Assembly: GCF_900104725.1 (NCBI RefSeq)
Contig: NZ_LT629758.1
Span: 5,656,501-5,720,500, forward strand
Direction: 5' to 3'
Length of the DNA: 64,000 nucleotides
Origin: Actinoplanes derwentensis
Lineage (GTDB): Bacteria; Actinomycetota; Actinomycetes; Mycobacteriales; Micromonosporaceae
Part shown: positions 18,842-27,262 of the stretch, one piece after another
Layout of the letters: each line of letters begins with the position of its first letter
Position numbering within the stretch: the stretch's first letter is position 1
The notes under the pieces: generated by a model
The model's database searches: none
The model's input: the letters and a program-made list of their open reading frames with translations, nothing else
What the model was told of the DNA's origin: nothing
Made by a program: the position numbers and the translations under genes

Positions 18842-21274
18842 TCATTCCTTGATCTTGAAGGTTGGCGCCTCGCTACTGGACGGTGGCACAAGGTTATGCA
18901 GCAGGGCGTACGACATCATGTCGCTGAACGGCCCGGCCGACACGTCACCGCCACCGCCGTTGCTGACGTCCATGGACACCGCGATCACGTACCGCGGGTT
19001 CTCGGCCGGGGCCATCCCGATGAACGAACTGGCGTTGTGGCTGGTGTACTGCCCGTCGATGAGCATGTTGCCGGTGCCGGTCTTACCCGCCACCCGGTAA
19101 CCCTTGACCGCCGCGGCACCGCCGGTGCCACCCTCGACGTCGACCACCGCCTCCATCATCTCGCGCAACTGACGAGCCACCTCGGTGTCCAGCACCCGGT
19201 GCGTCTTCGGCTCGGCGGCCGGATCGACCGTGCCGTCCTCGCCGGAGATGGTGGCCTTGATCAGGTGCGGCTGGATGTAGACGCCGTCGTTGGCGATCGC
19301 GGCGTACCCGGCGGCCATCTGGATCAGCGTCGCCGAGACACTGTGGCCGATCGGCACCGACCCGTACGCCGATCCGCTCCAGTCCTCGGGTTTGAGCAGC
19401 TCTCCGGACGCCTCACCGGGCATGCCCTCCCCGGTCACCGCACCCAGCCCGAACTTCTGCTGGTACTCGTAGACCTTCTCCTTGCCGAGCTTGTCGGCGA
19501 TCAGGATGGTGCCCACGTTGGACGAGTAGGCGAGCAGCCCCGGCAACGTCATCCGGGTGCCCTTCTTCTGCTGGTGGGAGTCCTTGAAGGGGACACCACC
19601 CTTGATGATCGCCGGGCTGATCGTGATCAGCTCGTCCGGCGTGATCAGGCCCTCCTGGAGCGCCGCACCGAAGATGAACGCCTTGTGCACCGACCCCGGG
19701 TCGGTGATGACGCTGGTCGGCACGTCGATCCGGTCCACGGCGTCGACCTTCTGCCAGTTCGCCGCGTTGTACGACGGGTAGCTCGCCTGTGCGAGCACCT
19801 CGCCGGTCTTCACGTCCAGGACCACCGCGCCACCGATCGACGCGCCCTTCGACTTGCCCGCCGTGTCCAGCACCCGCTGCACCTGGTACTGCAGGTCCTG
19901 ATCGATGGTGAGCTGCAGCGAACTGCCCGGCTGCGCCGCGGTGTCCTGCTGGAACCCGTCCGGGATCGGCTTGTTCAGCTTGCCCGCGCCGACCTCGAAG
20001 ACCCGTTTGCCGTCGATGCCGTGCAGCAGGTCGTCGAAACGCGCCTCCAGCCCTTCCAGGCCGCGCTGCTCGTCCCCGGCGCCGGTGAAGCCGATCAGGT
20101 TCGACGCCAGATCCTTGCCGGGTACGTCACGCCGCTCGTCGAGGTGCGTGTAGATGCCGGGCAGCGCCAGCGCGTCGATCTTGTCGGCCACCGCCACGTT
20201 CACACCACGGGCCAGGTAGCGGAACTTCAGCCACCCCTCCACCAGCTTGGTGCGCTGCATGTCGGCGATCAGCTCCGACTGCGCGACCCCGAGCAGGGGC
20301 GCGAGCTGGGCGGCCGTACCGGCGACGTTCTTCTGCAGCAGGGGGTTCTCCGGGTCGGCGTAGACGTAACGCGCCTCGACGCTGTGCGCCAGCACGTTGC
20401 CGTTGCGGTCCAGGATGCTGCCCCGCGGCGCCGGCAGCGTGACACTGCTCAGCCGGTTCTCCCGCAGTTCGAGCAGGCTCGCGGCCTCCTCCGGCGAGGT
20501 CGCCACCTGCAGCACGACCAGGCGCACACCGATGGTGACGAAGAGCGACAGAGCCAAAACCGTGCCCAGACGCAGGCGACGGGAGCTGTTGGCGAGTTTC
20601 GGCGGTTCGGCCGGGACCGGCCTTCTTGGATTGGCGGTACGCCCGGACGGGCCCCGTCCACGGTCGGTGACCCGGCGGTTGGGGCCCGGAGCCGGACGGC
20701 GCTCGGGCCTCCGCTCCCGGGCGTCCCGTTCGTCGCGGCGGTCCCGCCGTTCCCGGCTGTCCCGGGTCTCCCTGACCCGGCTCTCCCGGCTTTCCTTGAC
20801 CCGGCTCTCCCGGGTCTCCTTGGCCCGGGCGTCTCGGGTCTCCTTGCTCCGGGCGTCCCGGGTCTCCTCGCGGGCCCGGTTCTCCTCGCGGGCCCGGTTC
20901 TCCTCGCGGGCCCGGTTCTCCTCGCGGGCCCGGGAGGTGGCTCGGGTGCGGGGCTGGTCGGCGTCACGCTGAGCCGGCGGCTGGTCGGCGGCCCGGCCCC
21001 GGCCGCGCTGCGTGCGCGGGGTGCTCTCGCCACCGTCGAGAACCTGCAGTGCCGGCCGGAACGGATCGGCGTTACGGCCGGCGTTACGCGGCACCCGCCC
21101 TCGCTCGGCCACGGTCCGCCCACGTGGGGTGTAGGCCCGCGCCTCGCCGATGCTGGAGCGGCCGCGACGGCCCTCGCGCGGGTCGTCGCCCGATTCCTCG
21201 CCGGGCAGGTCCGGTGACGAACCACGCCGGGACTGACTCGCCCGGCGCGGTTTCTCGTCGTCTCGTGGCGACAC
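18842..21274 (-). CDS. ftsI: Septal transpeptidase FtsI/PBP3 with long repetitive cytoplasmic tail
   Basis: Class B penicillin-binding protein that crosslinks septal peptidoglycan. The catalytic serine is S528 (SVHK, residues 528-531); the SxN motif is S584-N586 and KTG is 731-733. A single transmembrane helix lies at about 235-256 and the pedestal domain follows. Unusually, the cytoplasmic N-terminus is about 230 residues long and made of Arg/Glu/Asp-rich tandem repeats (about 113-195: four RAREEN/RAREET units, then KETRDAR and KESRESR types). Most FtsI tails are under 60 residues, though extended tails occur in actinomycetes. It begins six bases after the ftsL-like gene. Confidence 0.95.
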   Translation of the reverse strand: MSPRDDEKPRRASQSRRGSSPDLPGEESGDDPREGRRGRSSIGEARAYTPRGRTVAERGRVPRNAGRNADPFRPALQVLDGGESTPRTQRGRGRAADQPPAQRDADQPRTRATSRAREENRAREENRAREENRAREETRDARSKETRDARAKETRESRVKESRESRVRETRDSRERRDRRDERDARERRPERRPAPGPNRRVTDRGRGPSGRTANPRRPVPAEPPKLANSSRRLRLGTVLALSLFVTIGVRLVVLQVATSPEEAASLLELRENRLSSVTLPAPRGSILDRNGNVLAHSVEARYVYADPENPLLQKNVAGTAAQLAPLLGVAQSELIADMQRTKLVEGWLKFRYLARGVNVAVADKIDALALPGIYTHLDERRDVPGKDLASNLIGFTGAGDEQRGLEGLEARFDDLLHGIDGKRVFEVGAGKLNKPIPDGFQQDTAAQPGSSLQLTIDQDLQYQVQRVLDTAGKSKGASIGGAVVLDVKTGEVLAQASYPSYNAANWQKVDAVDRIDVPTSVITDPGSVHKAFIFGAALQEGLITPDELITISPAIIKGGVPFKDSHQQKKGTRMTLPGLLAYSSNVGTILIADKLGKEKVYEYQQKFGLGAVTGEGMPGEASGELLKPEDWSGSAYGSVPIGHSVSATLIQMAAGYAAIANDGVYIQPHLIKATISGEDGTVDPAAEPKTHRVLDTEVARQLREMMEAVVDVEGGTGGAAAVKGYRVAGKTGTGNMLIDGQYTSHNASSFIGMAPAENPRYVIAVSMDVSNGGGGDVSAGPFSDMMSYALLHNLVPPSSSEAPTFKIKE
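20863..20934 (-). repeat. 18-bp tandem repeat in ftsI
   Basis: Four copies of an 18-base unit (20863, 20881, 20899, 20917); the first three are identical on the plus strand and the fourth differs in its last base. They code RAREEN-type hexapeptides. Related but diverged 24-base units continue to about 20750. Near-identity suggests recent expansion. Confidence 0.9.
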
Positions 21275-21280
21275 GGTCGG

Positions 21281-22072
21281 TTACTCCCCGGTCTTCGCGG
21301 TGATCTCGCCGGTACCGGGCTCCTCGGCCTCGCCAGTAGCGGTCTTCTCCAGCTCGCCGCTGCCGCCCGTGCCGGTCTTGTCGACCTCGCCGTTTTCACC
21401 CGAGCCGGTCTTGTCGACCTCGCCGTTTTCACCCGAGCCGGTCTTGTCGCCGAGGCCCTTGCCGGTGGTCGGGGAGGTCGGGCCCTGGCCCGGGGTCGGC
21501 GCGCCGACGATGTCGCCGTTCGGCAGCCGGATCACGGCCGGGTTGTCGGCCGCCACCAGGCCCAGGCGGCGCGCGGCGGCGGTCAGGTTGCCCGGACCGG
21601 ACGCCTCGACGAGCTGCCGCTCCAGCTCCTGCTGCTGCTTGTCCAGGACGGTCTTCTCCTTGCGGAGAGCGTCGAGGCGGAACGACTGCTCCATGGTCTT
21701 GGTGTTGATCAGCAGGATGCCGACCACCCCGGCCAGCACCACGGCGATGACCGCGGCGGCGAAGGTGGCACGTGGCGCCCGGATCGGCAGCGGAGGTGCC
21801 ACCCAGAGCCGGGGGCGGGCACTGGGAACCGGCGGCGTGTCACCGGTCACCTCGATGGAGAGCGCGGTGGCGCCGTCGACGGGTGCGGCCGTGTCCCGGC
21901 CCTTCCCGCTCCGGATCCCTGACCGGCGCGTGTCGGCCCCCTCGGATCGGCGCGTCGCCCGTGCGCCGGTCCCGGTGTCGGCATCGCGGCTCACCCGGCG
22001 CTCCGGCCCCCCGGCCGTACCACGCGACTGCGCCCGGTCCCCCGACCGCGACGCTGCGGATCGCTCGCTCAT
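21281..22072 (-). CDS. ftsL: FtsL/DivIC-like septum formation protein
   Basis: A 263-residue bitopic protein in the ftsL position between rsmH and ftsI. A basic, disordered N-terminus (1-100) precedes a transmembrane helix (about 103-123), a short leucine-zipper-like coiled coil (about 127-157, LRKEKTVLDKQQQELERQL) and the motif ARRLGLV. This is the FtsL layout; sequence identity in the family is low, so the name rests partly on position. The C-terminal 70 residues are a Gly/Glu/Thr repeat (DKTGSGENGEV twice, then variants) not found in standard FtsL. Confidence 0.82.
   Translation of the reverse strand: MSERSAASRSGDRAQSRGTAGGPERRVSRDADTGTGARATRRSEGADTRRSGIRSGKGRDTAAPVDGATALSIEVTGDTPPVPSARPRLWVAPPLPIRAPRATFAAAVIAVVLAGVVGILLINTKTMEQSFRLDALRKEKTVLDKQQQELERQLVEASGPGNLTAAARRLGLVAADNPAVIRLPNGDIVGAPTPGQGPTSPTTGKGLGDKTGSGENGEVDKTGSGENGEVDKTGTGGSGELEKTATGEAEEPGTGEITAKTGE
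21371..21448 (-). repeat. 33-bp tandem repeat in ftsL
   Basis: Two perfect copies of a 33-base unit (21371-21403 and 21404-21436) plus the beginning of a third. The unit codes DKTGSGENGEV. Confidence 0.92.
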
Positions 22073-22145
22073 GCTCTTCCCTCCCCCTCTTCTCTTAGCC
22101 CCCGGGCGTAACCCCGCGGTCCCCCCTGCGTTGGGAACTCCGGTG

Positions 22146-23174
22146 CTACCCGGCTTTCCCGTTCCCCCGGGGCCGCTCGCGGCCGGTTCCGAACGCCTTG
22201 CCGGTCCTGCCCGCCTGCTCCTGCTCGCCGATCCGTTCCACCGCCCGCAGCTTCACCGAGGCCGCCCTCGGGTTGGCAGCCACCTCGGCCTCGCTGGGCG
22301 GCTCCGACCCCCTGGTGAGGAGACGGAGGCTGGGACCGGTGCCGGGCAGCTCGACCGGCAGGTCGACCGGCCCGGTACTGCGTGCCCTCGCGGTGAGCGC
22401 GCGCTTGACGATCCTGTCCTCCAACGATTGATAACTCATCACCACAAGTCGCCCGCTGGGTGCCAAGGCGTCCAACGCCGCCGGAACAGCCCCTTCCAGG
22501 ACCTCCAACTCGGCGTTGACCTCAATACGTAGTGCCTGGAACGTCCTTTTTGCCGGATTTCCACCTGTTCGCCGCGCGGCGGCCGGGATCGCGTCCTTGA
22601 TCAGCTCGGCCAGGCGCGCCGTAGAGGAGATCCGGCCCTTCGCCCGTTCCCGCACGATCGACTGGACGATCCGCGGTGCGAACTTCTCCTCGCCGTACTG
22701 CCGCAAAACGCGAACAAGATCACCCGGCGGGTACGCGTTGACGACCTCCTCGGCGGTCACGCCCCGGGACTGGTCCATCCGCATGTCCAGCGGAGCGTCC
22801 TGGGAGTACGCGAAACCACGATCCGCCTCGTCCAGCTGCAACGACGAGACCCCGAGGTCGAAGAGCCCACTGTGGATCGCCGGAAAACCCAGCTCGCTGA
22901 GGACCCGCGGCAACTCGTCATAGACCGCGTGCACCAGATGCGCCCGATCGCCGAACCGGATCAGCCGATGCCGGGCGTGCGCCAGCGCCTCGGTGTCCCG
23001 GTCGAGCCCGACCAGGACGACGTCCGGGTACCGCTCCAGGACCGCCTCGGCGTGCCCGCCCAGACCCAGCGTGAAGTCGACGTGGATGGAACCCGGCAGC
23101 CTGAGGGCGGGGTCGAGCAGTTCCAGACAGCGCTCGAGCAGCACTGGCACGTGTGTGCCCCGCGGCTCCCCCAT
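22146..23174 (-). CDS. rsmH: 16S rRNA (cytosine-1402 N4) methyltransferase RsmH
   Basis: Methylates C1402 in the decoding centre of 16S rRNA using S-adenosylmethionine. Characteristic motifs are [13 protein letters not shown] at the N-terminus, the SAM loop [33 protein letters not shown], and [15 protein letters not shown]. Starting at ATG 23174 gives 342 residues and the usual beginning; ATG 23186 (four residues earlier) is nearly as good. It is the second gene of the division cluster; the gap to mraZ is 236 bases, wider than usual, and contains an inverted repeat. Confidence 0.95.
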   Translation of the reverse strand: MGEPRGTHVPVLLERCLELLDPALRLPGSIHVDFTLGLGGHAEAVLERYPDVVLVGLDRDTEALAHARHRLIRFGDRAHLVHAVYDELPRVLSELGFPAIHSGLFDLGVSSLQLDEADRGFAYSQDAPLDMRMDQSRGVTAEEVVNAYPPGDLVRVLRQYGEEKFAPRIVQSIVRERAKGRISSTARLAELIKDAIPAAARRTGGNPAKRTFQALRIEVNAELEVLEGAVPAALDALAPSGRLVVMSYQSLEDRIVKRALTARARSTGPVDLPVELPGTGPSLRLLTRGSEPPSEAEVAANPRAASVKLRAVERIGEQEQAGRTGKAFGTGRERPRGNGKAG

Positions 23175-23309
23175 GTCGACCCCCATCGCCGTAACTGCTC
23201 GCGTTTCACTCGTTTGTTCCATATTGCTGTCCGGCCCGGTCGCCCATCCGTACCGCCAGATCCCCATCCGCTCTTCGTCCCGAGCCGGCTGACCGGCCCC
23301 GAACACGCG

Positions 23310-23335
23310 CCTGGCGCCGGGGAAGAGGCGCCAGG
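23310..23335. other. Inverted repeat between mraZ and rsmH
   Basis: CCTGGCGCC (23310-23318) and GGCGCCAGG (23327-23335) form a perfect 9-bp stem with an 8-base loop. There is no T tract, so it is probably not a terminator; an mRNA processing or stability role is possible. Confidence 0.5.
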
Positions 23336-23410
23336 AGCGGGAGCGGCTGGAGATCTCGCAGTACGGCAGCAGTGGCGTCCGGGCCGAGAGCAGCCCACCG
23401 AGTGCCACGC

Positions 23411-23842
23411 CTACAGTCCGCCGGGCAGCACCCCCTCCTCGATGTCGGCGAAGTCTTCCTCGCTCGCCGAGAGGTAGTCGTCCCAGGACTGTTTGTCCCA
23501 GATCTCCACACGGGTGCTCGCACCGATCACGACTAGGTCGCGACCGAGACTGGCATACTCCCGCAAATGGGCTGGAATCGTCACCCGGCCCTGCTTGTCG
23601 GGAACCTCGTCGTGCGCACTCGCGAAGAACACCCGGCTGTAAGCCCGGGCGGCCTTGTTGGTGACCGGAGCCTCACGCAGCTGACCGGCGATGCGCTGGA
23701 ACTCCGGCATCGGGAACACGTAAAGACAGCGCTCCTGCCCCTTCGTGATCACGACACCTCCCGCCAGCTCATCACGGAACTTCGCCGGGAGGATCAGCCG
23801 GCCCTTCTCGTCGAGGCGCGGGGTGTGCGTGCCGAGAAACAT
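23411..23842 (-). CDS. mraZ: Transcriptional regulator MraZ
   Basis: First gene of the division cluster and, in species studied, its own repressor. It contains the two tandem SpoVT/AbrB-like half-domains: [25 protein letters not shown] near the start (seen as [13 protein letters not shown]) and [16 protein letters not shown] near residue 85. Length 143 residues is normal. Four direct GTGG boxes about 100 bases upstream form its likely operator. Confidence 0.97.
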   Translation of the reverse strand: MFLGTHTPRLDEKGRLILPAKFRDELAGGVVITKGQERCLYVFPMPEFQRIAGQLREAPVTNKAARAYSRVFFASAHDEVPDKQGRVTIPAHLREYASLGRDLVVIGASTRVEIWDKQSWDDYLSASEEDFADIEEGVLPGGL

Positions 23843-23938
23843 TGGCCCCCACCCCTTTGCCGTGGCGGCCGCTCCATCGCGGAGGGAGCGGATCGCCTGT
23901 CAACTCGGGCCGGCAGGTCCGGCGTCGCTCTTCCGCCC

Positions 23939-23974
23939 TGCCACTGTGCTCCACTCTACTCCACTTCCCTCCAC
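23939..23974 (-). promoter_or_regulatory. MraZ operator: four boxes with 10-bp spacing
   Basis: On the minus strand, GTGG begins at 23974, 23964, 23954 and 23944, an exact 10-base period. Three boxes read GTGGAG and one GTGGCA. MraZ octamers are known to bind three or four such repeats at 10-base spacing upstream of mraZ. A TTGACA (23903-23898) lies between the boxes and mraZ and may be the -35 element, though no good -10 was seen. Confidence 0.85.
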
Positions 23975-24307
23975 CTGCAACCCGAACGCGACCACTCCCG
24001 AGCCGCTTTCGCAGACGTACTCGCAGCTCACAGGCGGTGGGGCGGAGTGGAGGGCCAAGCCATGATCAACTGCGTCCAGTTTCCGACATCGAGCGCTCCA
24101 GGTCGCAAATCCCCCACGTTTCACCCTGTCTTTCGGCCCGTTCGCGCCCCGGTGGAGGGAAAGGGAGCACTCCGCTGGACCGAAGTGGAGGCCCCACCCA
24201 TCGAGATCCACCCTTCTCCCCAGGCGATCGCGCTGTCCCCACCCTCCATCTCGCTCCGTCCAATCCCTCCACCCACCCCGCGCGCGTGCCGAGTTCGGGT
24301 CCACTCC

Positions 24308-24490
24308 GCACCCCAACCCACCACACACGGGCGTATGCCTTCACGTGTGGAGAGCCGCGGCTCAAATCGCACCCCGACTCACCACACGCGGACGCAGCCA
24401 CCCTCGCGTGGATAGCCGCGGCTCCACCTGCACCCCGACTCACCACACGCCCGGACGGCCTCCGGACATGCCTGTGGGGCGTGACCCAGA
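24308..24490. repeat. 61-bp tandem repeat array A, three units
   Basis: Units begin at 24308, 24369 and 24430, an exact 61-base period. Each starts GCACCCC, then a TCACCAC-like block, and has a later block pairing with it (CCACAC at unit positions 14-19 with GTGTGG or GCGTGG at 38-43). The third unit diverges and carries the partner block about four bases later. The same unit with the same period occurs in array B at 37176. The array lies in the 814-base gap 23843-24656 between mraZ and the NlpC/P60 gene; open frames crossing it look spurious. Confidence 0.9.
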
Positions 24491-24544
24491 CTCGGGCCAC
24501 GCCCCACAGAAGGCGTTGCTATTCCTTACTTACTGCAGCCGCTG

Positions 24545-24590
24545 CGCGACACCTAACTACTACCGCTCGCGACACTCACTACTACCGCGG
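24545..24590. repeat. 23-bp direct repeat pair
   Basis: CGCGACAC followed by a CTACTACCGC-type core occurs twice with a 23-base period (24545 and 24568). Roughly 80 per cent identical. It lies downstream of the NlpC/P60 gene; no role is evident. Confidence 0.6.
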
Positions 24591-24656
24591 CGCGATGGCG
24601 CTCACCGACGACCGCGGCTCGACAAGTCACGTCGAACAACAGCCGATGCGAGGCGA

Positions 24657-25472
24657 TCAGGCGACCAGACGCCGGACCACGTAGTTCTTGCTCCAGATCT
24701 TGTGCTTGCCGACACGTGCACCGGAGTGCGGCGAGTCGTACATGTAACCGTTGCCCGCGTAGATCCCGGCGTGGTAGCCGTACGACCCGTTACGGAAGAC
24801 GATCAGGTCTCCGACCTTCTTGTTGCTCTTGGAGACCGACTTCCCGTACTTCTGCTGGGAGTTCGCCTTGTGGGGCAGGCTCTTTCCCGTGGTCTTCTTG
24901 TAGACGTACTTCGTGTAGCCGGAGCAGTCGAAACGGCTCGGCCCGGACGCCCCGAACTTGTAGAGCGCGCCCTTGTGTTTCTTCGCCTCGGCGAGAACCT
25001 TGGCGCCACTGGCAACGACCTTGACCTTGACCTTGGTCGTGACCTTCTGGTTGTAGCCGGAACCACTGAAGATGGTCCGGACCCAGAGGGTGGACTTCGG
25101 CTTGGCGGTGAGGGTGACCGCGCTGGTCTTGACGGTGCCGGTGTCCAGGTTGCGCCAGGCGCCGTTGCTCCAGCCCTGAAGACGGACCGTGCCCTTGGCG
25201 ATCTTGCCAGTGGCGGGGTCGATCACCTTCGCGGTGACCTTGAGGGTGGAGCCCCATTTGAGGCTCCGGGTGCTGGTCGTGGAGGCCAGCGTGGGGGTGA
25301 CCTTCACGGCGGCCGCAGAGGCGGCGACCGGGGTGACGGTGGTGGTCGAAGCCGCCATTGCTGGCGAGGCTGCGACCAACTGGCCGGCACAAAGGCAGAG
25401 ACCCAGGGACAGTGCGACGGTGCCGGGGCCGAATGCGGGCATACGACGACGGCTCGAACTGTTTTCGTGCAC
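24657..25472 (-). CDS. Secreted NlpC/P60 peptidoglycan hydrolase
   Basis: A 271-residue exported cell-wall endopeptidase. Residues 1-41 form a signal peptide ending near SPAMAA. Residues 50-150 resemble an immunoglobulin-like or bacterial surface domain. The NlpC/P60 domain occupies the last 115 residues: catalytic Cys183 in FDCSGYTKYVY, His234 in GYHAGIY, and a third polar residue (His249) near DSPHSG. Enzymes of this type cut peptide stems of peptidoglycan. The GTG start at 25472 follows GGAGGG. The upstream leader folds as a c-di-AMP riboswitch, which links expression to osmotic and wall stress. Confidence 0.92.
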   Translation of the reverse strand: MHENSSSRRRMPAFGPGTVALSLGLCLCAGQLVAASPAMAASTTTVTPVAASAAAVKVTPTLASTTSTRSLKWGSTLKVTAKVIDPATGKIAKGTVRLQGWSNGAWRNLDTGTVKTSAVTLTAKPKSTLWVRTIFSGSGYNQKVTTKVKVKVVASGAKVLAEAKKHKGALYKFGASGPSRFDCSGYTKYVYKKTTGKSLPHKANSQQKYGKSVSKSNKKVGDLIVFRNGSYGYHAGIYAGNGYMYDSPHSGARVGKHKIWSKNYVVRRLVA

Positions 25473-25489
25473 GGTAGAGAGTTCCCTCC

Positions 25490-25672
25490 GGCACGCCTGC
25501 GAGGTTAGCTGTCGGGTTCGGGCGGAAGGGCTTGCCCGGCCGCTGGTTGGCGGCTTCACCCCAAGGTTTCTCCCCGGGTGCGATCCGCCATGAAGCGGAA
25601 CGCGGGAAGAGACCGCAATTGGGTCCCCCGTCCCCGCCCCCGAATGCCTTGTGAGTTCGGCTTGCTTGCGAT
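25490..25672 (-). promoter_or_regulatory. c-di-AMP riboswitch (ydaO-yuaA type)
   Basis: On the minus strand the leader carries the conserved blocks in order: a GGGGGCGGGGAC segment then GGGGGACCCA (near 25625), TTGGGGTGAA (near 25560), GGGC, and at the 3' end ACCCGACAGCTAACC followed by GCAGGCG (25500-25494). This is the ydaO-yuaA consensus, which usually turns genes off when c-di-AMP is bound. It ends about 18 bases before the GTG start of the NlpC/P60 gene. Boundaries are approximate. Confidence 0.88.
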
Positions 25673-25788
25673 GACGCACCGTCCAGCTCGGGGCAGGGCT
25701 CGGCGTGAACCGATCCGGTGCGGCCGGCGGCGATGTGCCCCCGGCAGATTCCTTGGTACCCGACTCGGCCCATGATCGTCAGCATGAG

Positions 25789-25811
25789 GTCAATCACTCT
25801 GAGTAATTGAC
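25789..25811. promoter_or_regulatory. 23-bp near-perfect palindrome, possible operator
   Basis: Arms GTCAATCACTC (25789-25799) and GAGTAATTGAC (25801-25811) match at 10 of 11 positions around one central base. It lies in an AT-richer island between the riboswitch and murT, about 115 bases upstream of the riboswitch, where a promoter for the hydrolase gene would sit. The regulator is unknown. Confidence 0.5.
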
Positions 25812-25994
25812 ACAAATCCTCATGTCCAATTTGGTAGCTCCGCGAAACAAATGCCGCCACACAAAGTAATCAGTTCACTACACTCCGCTTAAGGTTACGG
25901 GTGAATCAGAACACACAAAAAGTCGAGCCGGACGTCCGAAAAGCCCGGACCGGGGAAAACATCGAATAGGCCGTGATCTTGACGGTCTGGCAAC

Positions 25995-26022
25995 TCGACG
26001 TGACGGTCGAGTCCGGTACCCT
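25995..26022 (+). promoter_or_regulatory. Possible leaderless promoter of murT
   Basis: TCGACG (25995-26000) and TACCCT (26017-26022) are 16 bases apart; the GTG start of murT follows seven bases after the -10, which would make the mRNA leaderless. No ribosome site is visible before the GTG, in agreement. Confidence 0.4.
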
Positions 26023-26029
26023 CGCTGGC

Positions 26030-27262
26030 GTGACGGACGGAATGCCTCTCATCGCCAAGGTCGCGACCTCAGTGTCGAAGACCGCCGCGGCACTCTCCAG
26101 GGCCGCGGGACGCGGCGACGGCTCGGTGATCGGCGGCTGGATCGGCCTCAAGATCGACCCTGACCTGCTCGCCCACCTGGCCGCCGGTCGTGCCGTCGCG
26201 CTGGTCTCCGGGACCAACGGGAAGACCACCACGACCAGGTTCACCGCGGCCGCGGTCGGTGTCCTCGGCCGGGTCGCCACCAACGGTTACGGCGCCAACA
26301 TGCCGACCGGCCACACCTCGGCGCTGGCCAAGGAGGGGCACACCCCGTTCGCGGTCCTCGAGGTCGACGAGCACTACCTGGGCCAGGTCATCGACCAGAC
26401 CAAGCCGCAGGTGGTGGCGCTGCTGAACCTCTCCCGGGACCAGCTGGACCGGGCGAAGGAGGTGGCGATGATGGCCCAGATGTGGAAGATCAAACTCGCC
26501 TCCCACCCGGAGATCAAGGTCATCGCGAACGCGGACGACCCGCTGGTGGTGTGGGCGGCCAGCGGCAGCCCGCAGACCACCTGGTTCAGCGCCGGCCAGC
26601 GCTGGCTGGACGACTCGTTCGTCTGTCCGGAGAGCGGCCACGCGATCGAGCGCGCGCAGGGCGACTGGTGGTGCACCGGCTGCCCGCTGCGCCGGCCGCG
26701 CCCGTCGTGGATGGTCGAGGACGGCGGAGTGTTCGACCCGGACGGCGTGTGGCACCTGGTGCAACTCCAGCTGCCCGGCCGGGTCAACATCGGTAACGCG
26801 GCCACCGCGCTGGCGGTCGCCGCCGAGTTCGGGGTGCGGCCGATCGACGGGGTCCGCACGCTGAAACAGGTCGCGTCGATCGCCGGCCGCTACGCACAGG
26901 TCGACAAGGACGGCCGTAACCTCCGGCTGCTCCTGGCGAAGAACCCGGCGAGCTGGCTGGAGGCCTTCGACATGGCCGACCAGGTGCCGACCCTGCTCTC
27001 GATCAACGCCCGTGACCCCGACGGCTTGGACACGTCGTGGCTCTGGGACGTGGACTTCGCCCCGTTGCGCGACCGGCCGGTGCTGATCACCGGTGACCGG
27101 GCGTTCGACCTGGCCGTCCGCCTGCAGGTGAACCAGGTGCAGTTCCGGCACGTACAGACTTTCGACGAGGCGCTGCGGTCCGTGCCACCCGGCCGCCTCG
27201 AAGTGATCGCCAACTACACGGCGTTCCAGGACATCCGAGCGGAGTTGGACCGTGTCAACTGA
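26030..27262 (+). CDS. murT: Lipid II isoglutaminyl synthase subunit MurT
   Basis: With GatD it amidates the D-Glu of the lipid II stem peptide to D-isoglutamine, using ATP and glutamine. It has a Mur-ligase central domain with ATP loop GTNGKTTTT (residues 61-69), MPTGHTSALA, NLSRDQLDR, and the C-terminal DUF1727 domain. A zinc-ribbon insertion appears near residue 200-222, but it reads CPES ... CTGC, so only three of the usual four cysteines are present. I use GTG 26030 because a -10-like element lies seven bases before it; ATG 26042 is an alternative. The gene overlaps gatD by 11 bases. Confidence 0.94.
   Translation: MTDGMPLIAKVATSVSKTAAALSRAAGRGDGSVIGGWIGLKIDPDLLAHLAAGRAVALVSGTNGKTTTTRFTAAAVGVLGRVATNGYGANMPTGHTSALAKEGHTPFAVLEVDEHYLGQVIDQTKPQVVALLNLSRDQLDRAKEVAMMAQMWKIKLASHPEIKVIANADDPLVVWAASGSPQTTWFSAGQRWLDDSFVCPESGHAIERAQGDWWCTGCPLRRPRPSWMVEDGGVFDPDGVWHLVQLQLPGRVNIGNAATALAVAAEFGVRPIDGVRTLKQVASIAGRYAQVDKDGRNLRLLLAKNPASWLEAFDMADQVPTLLSINARDPDGLDTSWLWDVDFAPLRDRPVLITGDRAFDLAVRLQVNQVQFRHVQTFDEALRSVPPGRLEVIANYTAFQDIRAELDRVN

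Noticed and set aside
24308..24490. CRISPR array
   Set aside because: Units are contiguous without unique spacers, the period is 61 with similarity across the whole unit, and there are no cas genes.
24345..25508. Plus-strand open frames opposite the NlpC/P60 gene
   Set aside because: Antisense to a gene with signal peptide, catalytic residues and riboswitch; composition is that of a shadow frame.
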